Assembly (NCBI GenBank): GCA_037783415.1
Contig: JAZGTN010000025.1
Span: 806,001-870,000 of the forward strand
Length of the DNA: 64,000 bases
Reading direction: 5' to 3'
From: Leptasterias polaris
Lineage: Eukaryota; Echinodermata; Asteroidea; Forcipulatida; Asteriidae
Made by a program: the position numbers and the translations under genes. The notes beneath the pieces are model-generated. The model was not told the origin of the DNA and ran no database searches. It was given only the letters and a program-made list of their open reading frames with translations. Of this stretch, positions 30,430-42,060 are shown piece by piece (position 1 is the stretch's first letter; every line of letters starts with the position of its first letter).

Positions 30430-31500
30430 AAGAAAAAAAAAATCTAGTAAGTGAGTATCAAGAAAAGTTGTCATGTCTTAGGTTTCAAACCAATCTGTAG
30501 CTGCTTTTGTATTGGTAAAATACATTCAGGTAAATTGTTAGAGGAAATTTGTTTGAAATTACAAGTACAATCTGCACACAACAAATATAAAATTTAGAAG
30601 TGGCCCAATTTACAAAATTACTGAAATAACTTACCAGTAGCTTCAAGGTGTGGAAATCAAAAACAGCCAAATTTTTTGTCAACAAAACTGCAAAATGTTA
30701 ATAACAAAGGAAAATACATGCAAACCTTATTTAGAAAGAACAAAAACAGATCTTGAAAGTAGAACATAAGTCACCTAACTCAAAACTTAACTCTTCAGTC
30801 GTCATGCACCATTTTCTTTTCTTTACATGTTCACCACGCTGCCAATTTGTATCTCACAAATCCTGAACTAAAGCACCAGTGGAATCAAACCACTCACATC
30901 CGCTCTCATGGTAGTACTAGTAGTACAAGAAAATTGCTGCTACACCAAGAGAACTGTGTGTCAATCTGAAGTGCTTTGTATTAGTTACAAAACAGTGAGT
31001 ACCAACAGAACAATTTGAAAAATACATGTTTATGAACTTGGTGTAGAATAGTAATTAAAACCATGGAGGTCGGCATAATGTGGGACTCAACATTTACACT
31101 GGCCTGAAGACCCCTAAGCCCTACCTTATTTGCCCATAATAAAGTTAAATCAGATAAACATTTTCTAAATTGTAAATGCATGTACTATGGTCAGTTAGCA
31201 TGGTTAGTGCTTTTTAAACGAAAAAATCGTTCATGTACATTAAATTTAAACTGTATTTTTTCTCATTTCGAGTCTGGTATGTTATTTTTTAAATGTTTCT
31301 AGTCCAATAAAACAGGCCCTGCCCGCGCGGTCTTGTCGATGTTCCCCTCTGTCAAATTCTAGCACTGTCAGAAGCTATCGTTAACCATTTATTCATTGAT
31401 GCTTGATAAATATACTCCTAAAAAGCTGACTGCTTGTCCAAGGAGTGGTAGAGGTGCTCGTGTTGTGCAGTTGTGAAGGTGCAGTGGTAGTTTGTGAGGT
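30430..31500. other. AT-rich non-coding stretch
   Basis: No gene identified. At about 30,870-30,890, read on minus, GGTTTGATTCCACTGGTG resembles a pol III B box, but no A box or tRNA fold was found. Confidence 0.4.
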
Positions 31501-31524
31501 GCGAGTAAAAACATCCACATCATC

Positions 31525-31975
31525 TTAAAGCTGCTGATGGGTGGTGGTGGGGCGCATGTCCACTGATTGGAAAACTTTGACTGATGGTGCTGTTACTGCT
31601 TCCAGAGGGAGCCTGTTCCAGATTGGTATGGTGCGGATGAAAAATGAAAACCTGAATGAGTCTCGTGATGCTAGGATTGGTAGATAATGAAGTTGGTGTT
31701 GAGTTCTGCCTATGGTTGGGTGAGGATGAACAGAAGGCGGAAAACTAATATTGACGATGTTGTAGTGAATCTTGTAGAACATGGTGCATTGGTTTAGAAG
31801 TCTTCTGGTGGTTAGTTGATCCAAATCAAGTTGTGATAGTAGAGGTTTGATGCTGGTAGTGCGGTCATTAATCATTAATTTATAACCATCGGGGACAAAA
31901 GTTAATCTGAATGATGGAAATTCGACAGGATCGACCATCAACCATGGACCCATGGACTTACTAATTTTGCCGATG
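31525..31975 (-). pseudogene. LINE C-terminal fragment
   Basis: The minus-strand frame includes LLSQLDLDQLTTRRLLNQCTM, then FYKIHYNIVNI, RDSFRFSFFIRTIPIWNRLP and a terminal A-P-S-V-K-x-F. The series RR...MxYKI, R...FSFFxRTIxxWNxLP is the usual end of the ORF2 of CR1/Jockey-like LINEs. The 5-prime part is absent. It is a typical 5-prime truncated insertion; the clade cannot be fixed. Confidence 0.7.
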
Positions 31976-32001
31976 GAATGGATTGTTTGTTTCTAACGAC
32001 G

Positions 32002-32075
32002 CAGCGGCGGATACAGGGGGGCGTGGGGGGCGCACGCCCCCCTTGCTTGAGAAAAAAAAAAAAAAAAAAAAAAAA
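32002..32075 (+). mobile_element. hAT-like transposon terminus plus A tract
   Basis: CAGCGGCGGATACAGGGGGG followed by the palindromic GGGGGGCGCACGCCCCCC resembles the CAGGGGCGGATCCAGG ends of many hAT elements. An A24 tract follows. A similar terminus in the opposite sense lies at 34,630-34,661, but the flanking 8-mers (TAACGACG and CGAATGTG) differ, so one continuous element is not demonstrated. Confidence 0.45.
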
Positions 32076-33175
32076 GACACCATCAGGGAGAAAAGTGAGG
32101 GAGAGACAACATTAATGACTAAGGCCCTACCTAGTATTTTATTTCAAAAAGCTACTAAAAATCCGTACCTCGTACACTTTGTTTCATTTGTGGACCACTA
32201 TTATATCACTGTCAGACATTGTCTCACGTGAATCTTGTGTACTGTGTGGAAAGCGTGTTTTTCTCACACACTGAACATGCCTGGCGCGGGGATCCGGCCG
32301 GGGGCGTGAAGATCATTCACCCACATCGAATGCTACTGTACTTGTAGAAGGCCCTAATGCTGATTTTTGTTTGTTTAAACATCACAAATCTTTTGGGAAA
32401 ATTGTTTGCTTTTCGAGTCGCGAGTGTGATTTTTCCCCCACTTATTAACTTGCGGGAAAACCATTGTCAGGTTCCCTCAACAATCCACAACAGTTAGACG
32501 ATCAACTGCTGATATTTAATGGGGACCAGACTTATTTAGTCAGCGCGCCGAGCGCAATCAAGGTTTTGTGAAATACGTTTAATACATACCTCGGAGAGTT
32601 TGTGCATTCTGATTGGTCGAGGACTGGTCACATGGGGGTGTATTAACATGTGATAATAGACCGGCTCTGTAAACTAGCAAATAAATGGCCCCTAAACAAG
32701 CACAATGTTGTGTAAAAGTTCGTTTTGCACCGTCCTTGCTGTGCGGAAACTATCAAATCTGTTTCTTTGCGCGTATTGTTTTTGGTTATTTTTACGAGGA
32801 CAGGATGATGGTGCCGCGTGTACGCGCATACCACGCGTGTTCGTGCATACCACGCGCGTATGCATAAACGCGCAGACAATGTATCATTTTGGTAGCTGGT
32901 ACGTGCATGAAGCCAAGGTAATGCAAAGCATAAAGCCGTACACCAACCAAAGTGTTTCTATTTATAGTGCTGTTACTTTAAAAGTCTGGTTCTTCAAAAT
33001 ATGCACATTTCTGATATAGTTAATTAAGTGCAGGGGACTAGGAGCCACGCAAAAGTTGAACAGCCAAAAGAATGGCCCCTGAACATGAGTGGATTATTTC
33101 CAAAATTTACGGCGAAAGAAAAATCACAAATTCTGATGATTACTACCCTTTTTCTTCGTTAAAGGTATTTATTAA
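32076..33175. other. Non-coding stretch
   Basis: No gene. A CGCGT/ACCACGCG-rich patch at 32,815-32,870 contains three ACCACGCG(T/C) copies. Confidence 0.4.
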
Positions 33176-33180
33176 TGGCA

Positions 33181-33283
33181 ATAACAGTGTGGGTAGCCGG
33201 TCTTCACTGCGTGGTAATGACCTTGGTTGGTGGCTGGCCGCTGTCAATGAACCGAGCCGAAGGCCGGCTACCCACACTGTTAT
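33181..33283. mobile_element. 103-bp hairpin MITE
   Basis: Perfect 20-bp terminal inverted repeats: ATAACAGTGTGGGTAGCCGG at 33,181-33,200 and its inverse at 33,264-33,283. No coding sequence. Confidence 0.8.
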
Positions 33284-33414
33284 TCCCTAAGTAATGCTGT
33301 GCGCATCTCACGCCCGTCTGGGAAAGATATTGACCTTTCTTTTGTTGATAAACAAAGTGCGCCGGTTGGCATGGACGGCCGAATGTTGGCAAAACATTCA
33401 ATCGTGTTAAAAAA

Positions 33415-33650
33415 TGTTGTGACCAAATTCAACATTTTCTGTAAAGATTCATGAACGGAAATACCTTCCATGATTGGTTGATTTGTTTCCAACAAATTCA
33501 ACACTATTTTTGAATATTTTGTGTAACACTGCTACAAACTGTGATGTGGCAATCTGTTTTTGATTTGCAGTTATGGCTTTCCATAGTTTTTCAACCTGGG
33601 TTGGCAAAAACTCGGGCTGTGACGTTGCAAAAGAAAGGTCTATACTATGC
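33415..33650. repeat. Dispersed repeat, copy 2 (partner at 3,780-4,000)
   Basis: Same block order and orientation as the copy near 3,780-4,000, with a few indels (for example TTATGGCTTTCCATAG present only here). Confidence 0.65.
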
Positions 33651-34621
33651 TCAGCGCGTTATGTAAATCAGTCTGGTCCCCATAGATAGTTTAAATGTTG
33701 TGAAATTGTTAAGGGAACCCAACTAGGTTCTCGCGCAAGTTGTTAATACGCGTTATCAAAAAATTCACTCTCGCGACTAGAAAGGCAATCAATTTTCCCC
33801 AAAAATCTGATGTTTAAAAAAAAAAAATTAGCATTTGGGCTTTCTACAAGTAGGCCTACAGTAGCATTCGATCGGTAAGTTTCATAACCCGGATTAAAAA
33901 CTACATCGGGCACAAAATAGGATTGCACTGGTGCTTAGGCCCAATTGGCAAGGATACGAACGAAGTGGATTGGCCCTACCATGGGGCTAGTGAAGACATA
34001 GCATCGTATAATCATGGTGTCTCACTCTGTTTAGAAAATCACAGATTTTTTTCGTATTCAAGAAAGAGGGTAAATATCCGTTGTGTTTCTTTCAAACTAG
34101 TCATTATCAATTGTGCAGATAGTACAACGATGTAGGGCTGGGGGAGGGGGCTAGGCCTCTAGTAGGCCTACCCTCACCTTGTCGTACATTAATGTTATTG
34201 TTGCTCGATCGCGCTGTCACTGAAGACAAGCACAGCTTGTTATTTTGTGTCACATTCTAATCCTCAAGTATGTGAAAACTAAATGACAAAGAGTATTTGG
34301 TTATATTAAAAATTGCACTATCGTTTAACTCGCCAACAGTTTTCCCCCCTGAATAAGTTGTAGCCTGCATTTTGATTTTATAACTCAGGATGGCCGATTC
34401 AAATCGATGACTCCCAACTCGAAAATAATGTTTTAATAATGATCTTGCAAAAACAAAATTGGTTTAAGTGGTCGGATATTGCATGAGATCGTACCACAGA
34501 GCATCTAAAATCCTGTTTCGTAGCATTGCGGGCCCCGGAACCGGCCCATGCCGTTAGGGGTTCGCATTATGCGCTCGTAGGCGCCACAAATTGCATTCAC
34601 CATTTGCTGCTTGGTAAATTT
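33651..34621. other. Non-coding stretch
   Basis: No gene or bounded repeat recognised. Confidence 0.4.
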
Positions 34622-34629
34622 TCACGCCC

Positions 34630-34661
34630 CCCCCGTTTGGAAAATCCTGGATCCGCCCCTG
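34630..34661 (-). mobile_element. hAT-like transposon terminus (inverse sense)
   Basis: Read on minus: CAGGGGCGGATCCAGG then ATTTTCC and a G run, a classic hAT-type end. It directly abuts the array element that starts at 34,662. Confidence 0.5.
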
Positions 34662-35515
34662 CGAATGTGTGCGCACACGTATGCAATGTCGTGAAACAAA
34701 TCGCGAATGTGTGCGCACACGGTATACAATGTCGTGAAACAATTCGCGAATAATGTGCGCACACGTCTGCGAATATATTTGCGATGTCGTGAACGTTTAT
34801 TGCATACCAAGTTGCATACCTTTGAATAAAATGTCTAATGATCTGGGGGGTTTCTTGCCTACAGTGAGATTAGCGGTAGTCATTGCAGCGGTAGTCATTG
34901 TTGTGAGGCAAGCGAGGCGGGTGGCGTATTTATTTTTTTCCCAGGACGAACGTGGGCTATTAACATAAAATGGGCGTGTTTGACCGTAAAATACCCTCGC
35001 GCGTGCGTACTCTTCGACCTTGATTGTAATAGCACAAGTACTTATTATTAGGCTGTAGGTAGATAGCTTATGCTGTAGTACATGTACATGTTGGCGAAAC
35101 TTGGCCTGGTGCCAAGTTCCTGGGTACACATTATTGTATAGCCATGCTTACATGAGCCTGACTGTAGCGCCACGTATTCCCTAGGTCACTAACAAATTGT
35201 CTGCAACTATGACATCATCCCAAAGGTATGCAACTTGGTATGCAATAAACGTTCACGACATCGCAAATATATTCGCACTCGTGTGCGCACACATTCGCGA
35301 TTTGTTTCACGACATTGCATACCGTGTGCGCACACATTCGCGAATTGTTTCACGACATTGCATACGTGTGCGCACATATTCGCGAATTGTTTCAAGACAT
35401 TGCATACGTGTGCGCACACATTCGCGATTTGTTTCACGACATTGCATACGTGTGCGCACATATTCGCGAATTGTTTCACGACATTGCATACGTGTGCGCA
35501 CACGTATGCGATATG
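34662..35515. mobile_element. Inverted-repeat element with GTGTGCGCACAC minisatellite arms
   Basis: The left arm (34,662-34,823) has about three units GAATGTGTGCGCACAC...GCAATGTCGTGAAACAA. The right arm (35,224-35,515) has about six units of the same sequence in inverse orientation. Both arms end inward with the same unique segment (GTTTATTGCATACCAAGT, TGCATACCTTT), so they are true arms of one fold-back element around a roughly 400-bp centre. Spurious ORFs cross the arrays. Confidence 0.75.
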
Positions 35516-35539
35516 CGATGTCCCTTCAGGGCCACCATA

Positions 35540-35793
35540 CAATTGTCATCTGTGTCTGCTGTGCGGGTCTTCTAATTCAGCTGTGGACATAGAGTATCAA
35601 TGTAGAAGTAGAACACCGAGAATACTGAGCTCAATTGTCATCTGTGTCTGCTGTGCGGGTCCTCTATTTCAGCTGTGGACATAGAGTATCAATTTAGAAG
35701 TAGAACACCGAAGAATACTGAGCTCAATTGTCATCTGTGTCTGCTGTGCGGGTCCTCTATTTCAGCTGTGGACATAGAGCATCAATTTAGAAC
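35540..35793 (+). repeat. Tandem repeat, 92-93 bp x about 2.8
   Basis: Units start at 35,540, 35,632 and 35,725 with CAATTGTCATCTGTGTCTGC and run through TGTGGACATAGAG(T/C)ATCAAT. They are nearly identical. Confidence 0.85.
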
Positions 35794-37080
35794 TAGGCCT
35801 AGGTTTTTGTTTCAAAACAATTAGGGTGTTTGGCATTATGTTGGTTCAATAAGTCACTCGTTCAATAGTGTAAAATTAGATCAAGTACAGTATTTAGGGC
35901 GCTATGGGTTTGTAATTGTGTCGATATTTAAGCCTTGAAATGTCTACCGTAAAGGTGACGTTTTGTTATTATGTAATGTAACTATTGATCACTTTATGAA
36001 GACGTGTCTTCAAAATTGTCAAGCATAAAGAACCTTCCAAGCCTGGTGTAGGAAAAGTTTTGATATTACTCTGGTTGTGGAGGAGTAATGTAAGAAGTGG
36101 TCCTAAAGGTGAAGAAATCGTGAGCTGTCATGTTGTGACGTCTTAATGCTCTCACATCCTGGTTTTACTGATGACGTCATTATGACGTTCCCATAGCCTA
36201 TTTCATACCATAAGTTTGAATTATGCAATCAATAGTTCCTTTTTAAAAACTTGTCACGAGAGAACGCTGTTTCACCGGATAAAAGTTCTTTTTAGTGAGT
36301 TCCAACAACCCCTTCCCCTTCCAAAACCCCCTCCCCTTTCTCTAAACAAACCCCCCACTCTTTCTTCCGTGTAGATGCATAAAAACATCAGGTCTGTTTT
36401 AACCATTGCCTTGATTAATAGGAAAACGGAGACATTTGTCTCCAACCAAAACAATATCCAAACAGTCAGGGGATGATTTATTACCAGAGACCACACCAAT
36501 AACATGTGTTTTCTTTTTCACTCCGTCTCTCTGCCAATTTATCTTTTGCTATCACCGGAGTTAGTTTCAAATTTCCCGCTCCACAGTGCCTTTCGCTTAA
36601 GTTTAATTGGGCAGTCTCATTCTTTCTCACACCCTCCTTCCTATCCAAACCCCACCCCATACCAACACATGTTCCACTTGTGTCTGTGCCCTTTTACTTA
36701 AACGTATTAAGAACTATACACATAACGCCTCATACGTTTTTTTTTAAGCCTTAGTTTCTATACATGATTCTCCATTAATAAAAGGGAAGAATTTTATAAT
36801 ATTAAACCTAAAGCTTTTTGAACACATTGAGTGCGTTCCGGTTCTACTATTTTTTGTGCGTGTCCTCTAAAAAACACTCTATATGATGCATATATGTATA
36901 TTACCATCAAAATGTTTATTATGGTCACACTAGTCTCCTTTTTGGTCTGTTTGCACAGGGTTACATGTATTTCGCTTTTCCCTTACAAACATTTCTCTTT
37001 TAATTGGAAGGCCGAGAGGTCAACCTTTATTTCATACAAGGAGACCACGACCTAATTGTAGATCATATTATTTTCGGATC
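35794..37080. other. Non-coding stretch with TGACGTC motifs
   Basis: No gene. TGACGTC-type palindromes occur at about 36,135, 36,170 and 36,182; nothing indicates a promoter. Confidence 0.4.
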
Positions 37081-38330
37081 ACAAAACGAGGCCAGGGAAT
37101 ATTTATTTTCACCTCAACGACCGGAATAGAAGGTCACAAGGGTCACACTTTGTGTAAGGGTTGTACAAAACCTCGAGATCTCGTATGGTGCAAATACCTT
37201 GTCTTTAGAAATTATGGTTTTCCATATATGAGTTGTGCAATTATTAAACGTAGATTTAAAGTTGTGACGTCATCAATGACGTCATTATCCCAAAAGCATA
37301 TCGGTGACATATACACACTTTAGATCCAAGTAATTGGTTAGTTTCTAGTCTGGACCATTTTGGGTTAATGATATATAAACGTTTAAATGATTAAGTTTCA
37401 ACTTCCGCTTTCGATCGGAAGTAAATGTCATTTGGGGTCAAACTTCGTATGTGATGTACAATACGTCAATAGCTTTTATATGGTGCAATTACGCTGTACG
37501 TGGCATTTACGGTTCTCAAAAAATGATTCTTTTTAACAATAAATGTTGACTTAATTTTGTGACGTTATTTATGATGTCATAAACCCCAACTATTCGTTGT
37601 TTCATTTACAGACTCAGGTCTCAGTACCTGGTAAGATTTAAGTCTGAAACATTTCTAGTTCATGGGTTTTCTATAAGTAAGAAAGTTCAACTTCCGGATT
37701 TGACCGGTAGTGAAGGTCATAATATGGGGTCGCACCCTAGAAAGATTTGTGAATCTTTAATGGGCTTTCAGATGATGTATAGCACGTTCGGTTAAAAAAA
37801 TACAATGTTTGTAAAATAGTTATCTTCAACGTCCAGTTTCGACCGAAAGAAAAGGTCAATGGGAACATATTTCGTGTGATATTTGTAAAATGAATCAAGG
37901 GCTTTCATATGGTGCAAAGATCTTATGAGTATCATTTGTGGTTCTCTAGATATGACATTTTTAAATATTTAACATTTTTTGTTATTAATGTTATAACGAC
38001 ATTGATGACATCATCATCCCGAAAGAGTTGTGGTTTCATCTATACACTAGGGTCTAAGTAAATGCCAAGTATGTACGACCTTTACTTTGTAGAGAAGGTT
38101 CCTTGAAGTGAAAAAACCCCAGTACAATACTAACAATAGGTTTTCGGCCTAAATATCTTCTTAAGTATTGACATTCAACTAATCAAAAGTATACAGTATA
38201 ACTGTACGATTTCATCTACACAACTAAGGTCTAAGTACTTTAGTAAGTTATAAGTCTGTACGAACTTCACTTTTTGCGAAACCTTTATAACAGAGATTCA
38301 GCAAAAGCGCAGTGCAACACTACATGGCTT
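37081..38330 (+). repeat. Degenerate long-period tandem repeat (about 290 bp)
   Basis: Four diverged units share ordered landmarks: a CTTCCG...GACCG(G/A)(A/T)AG segment followed by GGTCA, a TATGGTGCAA landmark (about 37,194, 37,490, a diverged form 37,771, and 37,918), a GACGTCAT(T/C)-like landmark, and a (G)GTCTAAGTA landmark (about 37,322, 37,612, 38,050, 38,229). Spacing is near 290, then irregular, so some units are truncated. No coding sequence. Confidence 0.5.
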
Positions 38331-38362
38331 GCAGTTTGACCGGAATTATACAGGTACCGGGC

Positions 38363-38832
38363 TGTTATGTACACCCATCCTTACGGATCCGTGTTGTGGG
38401 GTATGCTATTGTTGTTCTATTATTCCCTTTTCTAAAGAACTTCCTAGTGAGGTACTTTTGTTCCTGTTGAGATTGTTTTGTGGGGTCCATTGTTCTATTG
38501 TTTTCCCCACAAGGGCCATTCCGTAAGCCCACGTGAGTTGACACCCAATTTGCCACGTGATTGGCTTCGCGCTGTCACGTCCCTACACACTACACACAAA
38601 CGGGGACTGCTGTGCGGCGGATTAAGATTTACAGAGTCATGTTTTGTTTTTGAGGCCTATACAGATGTTCGACTTTGTAATAAAGTGTGCGCGTAGCTTC
38701 AGCCGAATCAAGAATAACTTATTCACTAATTCGCACCTCAACCGTGAATAAAATATTTTCTATCGCGCCAACTTGCTCCCCCCGCCCCAACCTGCAATAA
38801 AGAACATGTTAATGCAATGACCATGGGTAACA
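38363..38832 (+). mobile_element. Candidate Ty3/gypsy-type LTR with adjacent primer-binding-like site
   Basis: The 470-bp segment begins TGTTATGTACACC and ends GGGTAACA (TGTTA...TAACA inverted ends). It contains AATAAAGTGTG and is followed by TCGTTCTTCGGCGACGAG, resembling the (T)GGCGACGAG primer-binding region of many gypsy-like elements. The same end-plus-site (GGGTAACATCGTTCTTCGGC) is repeated at about 38,875. No internal coding region or second LTR is present, so this would be a solo or truncated LTR. Confidence 0.45.
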
Positions 38833-39273
38833 TCGTTCTTCGGCGACGAGCCATGGGTGACATGTCCACCCTCTCGGGTAACATCGTTCTTCGGCGACGA
38901 GCTACGACTGGAAGACGAATAGAAGCAAGAAGTCTTTTAACTCAGTGGATATAAGACTATCTGAACATACCTGAGTTTGATTTATCAAACCTTTCTTCTG
39001 CAATAATTTAAGCAACGTAGACTAATGTCGTTGATTTAGTTCTTAGGCAAGGTCCTGCTTGATGCATACCGGGAATTATCTGGAAAATAAATCTCAACAA
39101 GGATTTTCATTTTCGTTTGACAGCAAAAATGGAAAGTTGTCCAAAAGCACAGTGAAATGTTTTGGGTATAAAAACAATGACAATTTTACTTACAGGAGGT
39201 CGAGAGTACCCTGCGACAAACCCACTGGTTTGGCTATTAAAGAAACTGGCTCAGGTAGTACGGATGATTATTG

Positions 39274-39409
39274 AATTGACACGGTGGTAGTCTGGAAAGT
39301 AGCGGTCCACACGTTGCTGGTCCGTTGCCTTTGCCTCCGGCCACACCTTGGAAGTCTTCATGGGTCCGGCGTCCACATCGGGCGTCGTCTACTCCCCACC
39401 GTGTCAATT
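39274..39409. mobile_element. 136-bp hairpin element
   Basis: A 14-bp perfect inverted repeat, AATTGACACGGTGG at 39,274 and its inverse at 39,396-39,409. Weaker pairing continues outside (GTAGTACGG / CCGTAC). Confidence 0.6.
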
Positions 39410-39959
39410 GGTACTCTACCGTACTCCAGAATTTCCCCAACTATATACTACTAGGTGTAGACAATAGACACACCTATCGGTTCTTACAACTTTGCGCTAC
39501 TGTATTACGTTGGAATGTTAAATAATAACTGGTATGTGACATGACAAAAGTCTTCCAATGTACGTGTTCCACTTTTAAACTATTTAAACGCTTCAAACTA
39601 TTCTTGGAATTGCAGTTAGCACTCATTCCAAGTATAAGAACATAACATAACTCACACTATTATTATGTTGGCACCTATGACACTGTTACATATTTATCTC
39701 TCTTTTCTTGTATTTTACTTCTTAGAGAGAAAAAATAATAATAAAATGATACGTCTGCCGTAGCTGTGCTGAAAACGATCAATGATAGGCACAGACTAAC
39801 CGTGTGCACTCAACCTGTTACTCTTGCGTAATATGCAAAACCTGTCACGCTTCTTGGCTATTAGCGTTAGAAAATGTAATTCTCAAGTATGACAAACAAC
39901 AACTACAAATTCTACTGTATTACTATCATTTTAAGGCCAATTTGTATGTACATTTTGAA

Positions 39960-41455
39960 GAAGAAGTGGTGACAAAAGATGTGTCATTTAAATCTGCCAT
40001 AATTTCACCTGTCCTAAAGAAGCCAGCCCTAGATCACAACAGCTTGAAGAATTATCGCCCCGTGAGCAATCTCCCTTTCCTGTCCAAGGTTTTGGAAAGA
40101 GTTGTTGCTAAGCAGTTGACGGACTACAGGTGCAACAACAATCTTCATGAGCCCCTTCAGTCGGCTTACAAGCGCTTTCATAGCACCGATACATCTCTGC
40201 TACGGCTTCATAATGACATCCTTTGGGCAATGGAAAAGCAGGGAATAACCATCCTTTGGGCAATGGAAAAGCAGGGAATAACCATTCTTGTCCTGCTTGA
40301 TCTCAGCGCTGCCTTCGATACCATCGACCACAGCATCCTTCTTGATCGGATGGAAAAGCTGCTTGGAGTCCATGACATCTCACTGAAGTGGTTCATGTCC
40401 TATCTGTATGACAGATCACAACAAGTCCACATTAACCAAGAGCTTTCCTCACCCCAGCAATTGATATAATTATGGTGTTCCCCAGGGATCCGTGATGGGC
40501 CCACTCCTATTTCTAATCTACACTCTACCACAAGGAAATATCATCCGTAGACTTGGCATCGATTTTCATATTGTATATGCAGACGACACCCATATCTACA
40601 CATCCATCTGTCCTACGACACCTGATGGCATCCTACTTGGGATCTCGAGGATAGAAGATTGCATCGCAGAGGTTCAGAACTGGATATCATCTAACTTCCT
40701 TCGGCTCAATGCAGACAAACAGAAGTATTGCTGTTTGGTTTTAGAGCTAAACTTTCCAAGTTCAACCTGCCATCCCCTAAGACTGCTGGAGTTGATGTCT
40801 GTATCCAAACTAATCCTGTCAGAAATCTTGGGGTTCTGTTCGACTCTGGGATGACCTTGTCTGCTCAGGTATCCAGTATCATCAAATCTTGTAATAATAA
40901 CACCATGTATATGTAACTTCCATCTGGTTAACATAGGTAGAGTGCGAAAGCTGCTGACTGTCGAGACCATAAAGTTGGCTGTGCACACACTAGTGACTGG
41001 ATTACTGCAATAGTCTCTCGACCGGCATCAACAAGAACCTGGAAAGAAGGCTTCATAATGTTCAAAAGACTGCTGCAAGATTGATTCTAAATATACGCAA
41101 ATATGATTCCATCTTTCCTCATCTAATCAACCTACATTGGCTTCCTATCTCTCAAAGAATCATCTTCAAAGTTATGATCCTGATGTATAAAGCGTACCAT
41201 AAACAAGCCCCTGGGTATATCACGGACATGCTCAAATTCAGATCTCAACAAAGATAACTTAGTTTGTCTTGCTCTTGCTCCCTTTTTGTTGTGCCAAGAA
41301 CTCGCTATTCAACTTTTGCAGAGAGATCATTCTCTGTATATGGCCCCAAAATGTGGAATAAGCTTCCTGTACATGTCAGAAATGCCAGCTCACTCACCTC
41401 ATTCAAGACACTCCTTAAAGCTCATCGAATTATTGGGCATATTATGGCTTGCCAT
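39960..41455 (+). pseudogene. L2/CR1-like LINE, RT to C-terminus (frameshifted)
   Basis: Plus-strand blocks in order: NYRPVSNLPFLSKVLER (about 40,050), QSAYKRFHSTDTSLL, LVLLDLSAAFDTIDHSILL (about 40,290), then in a second frame GVPQGSVMGPLLFLIY (about 40,475), IVYADDTHIY (about 40,575, the RT active site), and in further frames TAARLIL, LHWLPISQRI (about 41,140) and RSFSVYGPKMWNKLP. These are RT motifs and the distal conserved segment of L2/CR1 LINEs. At least two frameshifts and stops make it inactive. A 33-bp in-frame duplication (units at about 40,218 and 40,251) doubles WAMEKQGITIL. Confidence 0.9.
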
Positions 41456-41456
41456 A

Positions 41457-41776
41457 CACGTTACTTGTAAGTTACTCATAAGTCAACATACGCCGAGATA
41501 ATGTCTAGCGTATCAAAACGTTATGGAAACGTTCTCTATAAGTTACTACTACGATATGTTTAAGTCCAACTCGTTATGAATACGCTTTGTATACGCTCAA
41601 AATTGAAAAAATCATCGCTAGTTCAGCCATAGGTTCAGCGTATGCCAGCGTTTTAGAGAATGTTGTGTATGCTGGCTAAAACGTTAAGGTGTGACAGGCC
41701 CTTTTGAAATAAGTTTTGGGTACGCTGTACATTATCTCGACGTATGTCGACTTTTGAGTAACTTACAAGTAACGTG
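41457..41776. mobile_element. Palindromic element with about 50-bp terminal inverted repeats
   Basis: CACGTTACTTGTAAGTTACT at 41,457 continues through CATAAGTCAACATACG and CGAGATAATGT. The right end is the inverse (ACATTATCTCG ... AACTTACAAGTAACGTG, to 41,776), with few mismatches. A second, overlapping copy-like feature is the segment CTGGCTAAAACGT(T/C)AAGGTG at about 41,670 and about 42,020. This suggests two head-to-tail copies between 41,457 and 42,050. Confidence 0.65.
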
Positions 41777-42060
41777 TGTGAATGTGTGTCAACGATCGCA
41801 TAAATTACTAAAACTTATGGCCCGCGTGTGCGGGACGTATGCGCCATACGCCGGCATACGTTGAAAATGTTTGTGCATGCCCACAAAATTTCGACAACCT
41901 TGCCGTACTACGACTTATACCAGCGTGCTTCAGCGTGCTCTTAACTTATACAAAACTTACCCATAACTTATTCGACGTCCGCCAGCGTATTCGCCAAATT
42001 TTTAATACGTCGGCATACGCTGGCTAAAACGTCAAGGTGTGACGGCCTTAATAACGGCCG

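Noticed and set aside
30855..30905. tRNA or tRNA-derived SINE on minus (GGTTTGATTCC)
   Set aside because: No A box at the right distance and no cloverleaf; the B-box match alone is weak.
32002..34661. A single 2.66 kb hAT element bounded by the two CAGG/CCTG termini
   Set aside because: The flanking 8-mers do not match (TAACGACG vs CGAATGTG) and no transposase is present between them.
35197..35684. Cys/His-rich CAHTFA/CAHIFA repeat protein
   Set aside because: Translation of the GTGTGCGCACAC array; open in several frames on both strands.
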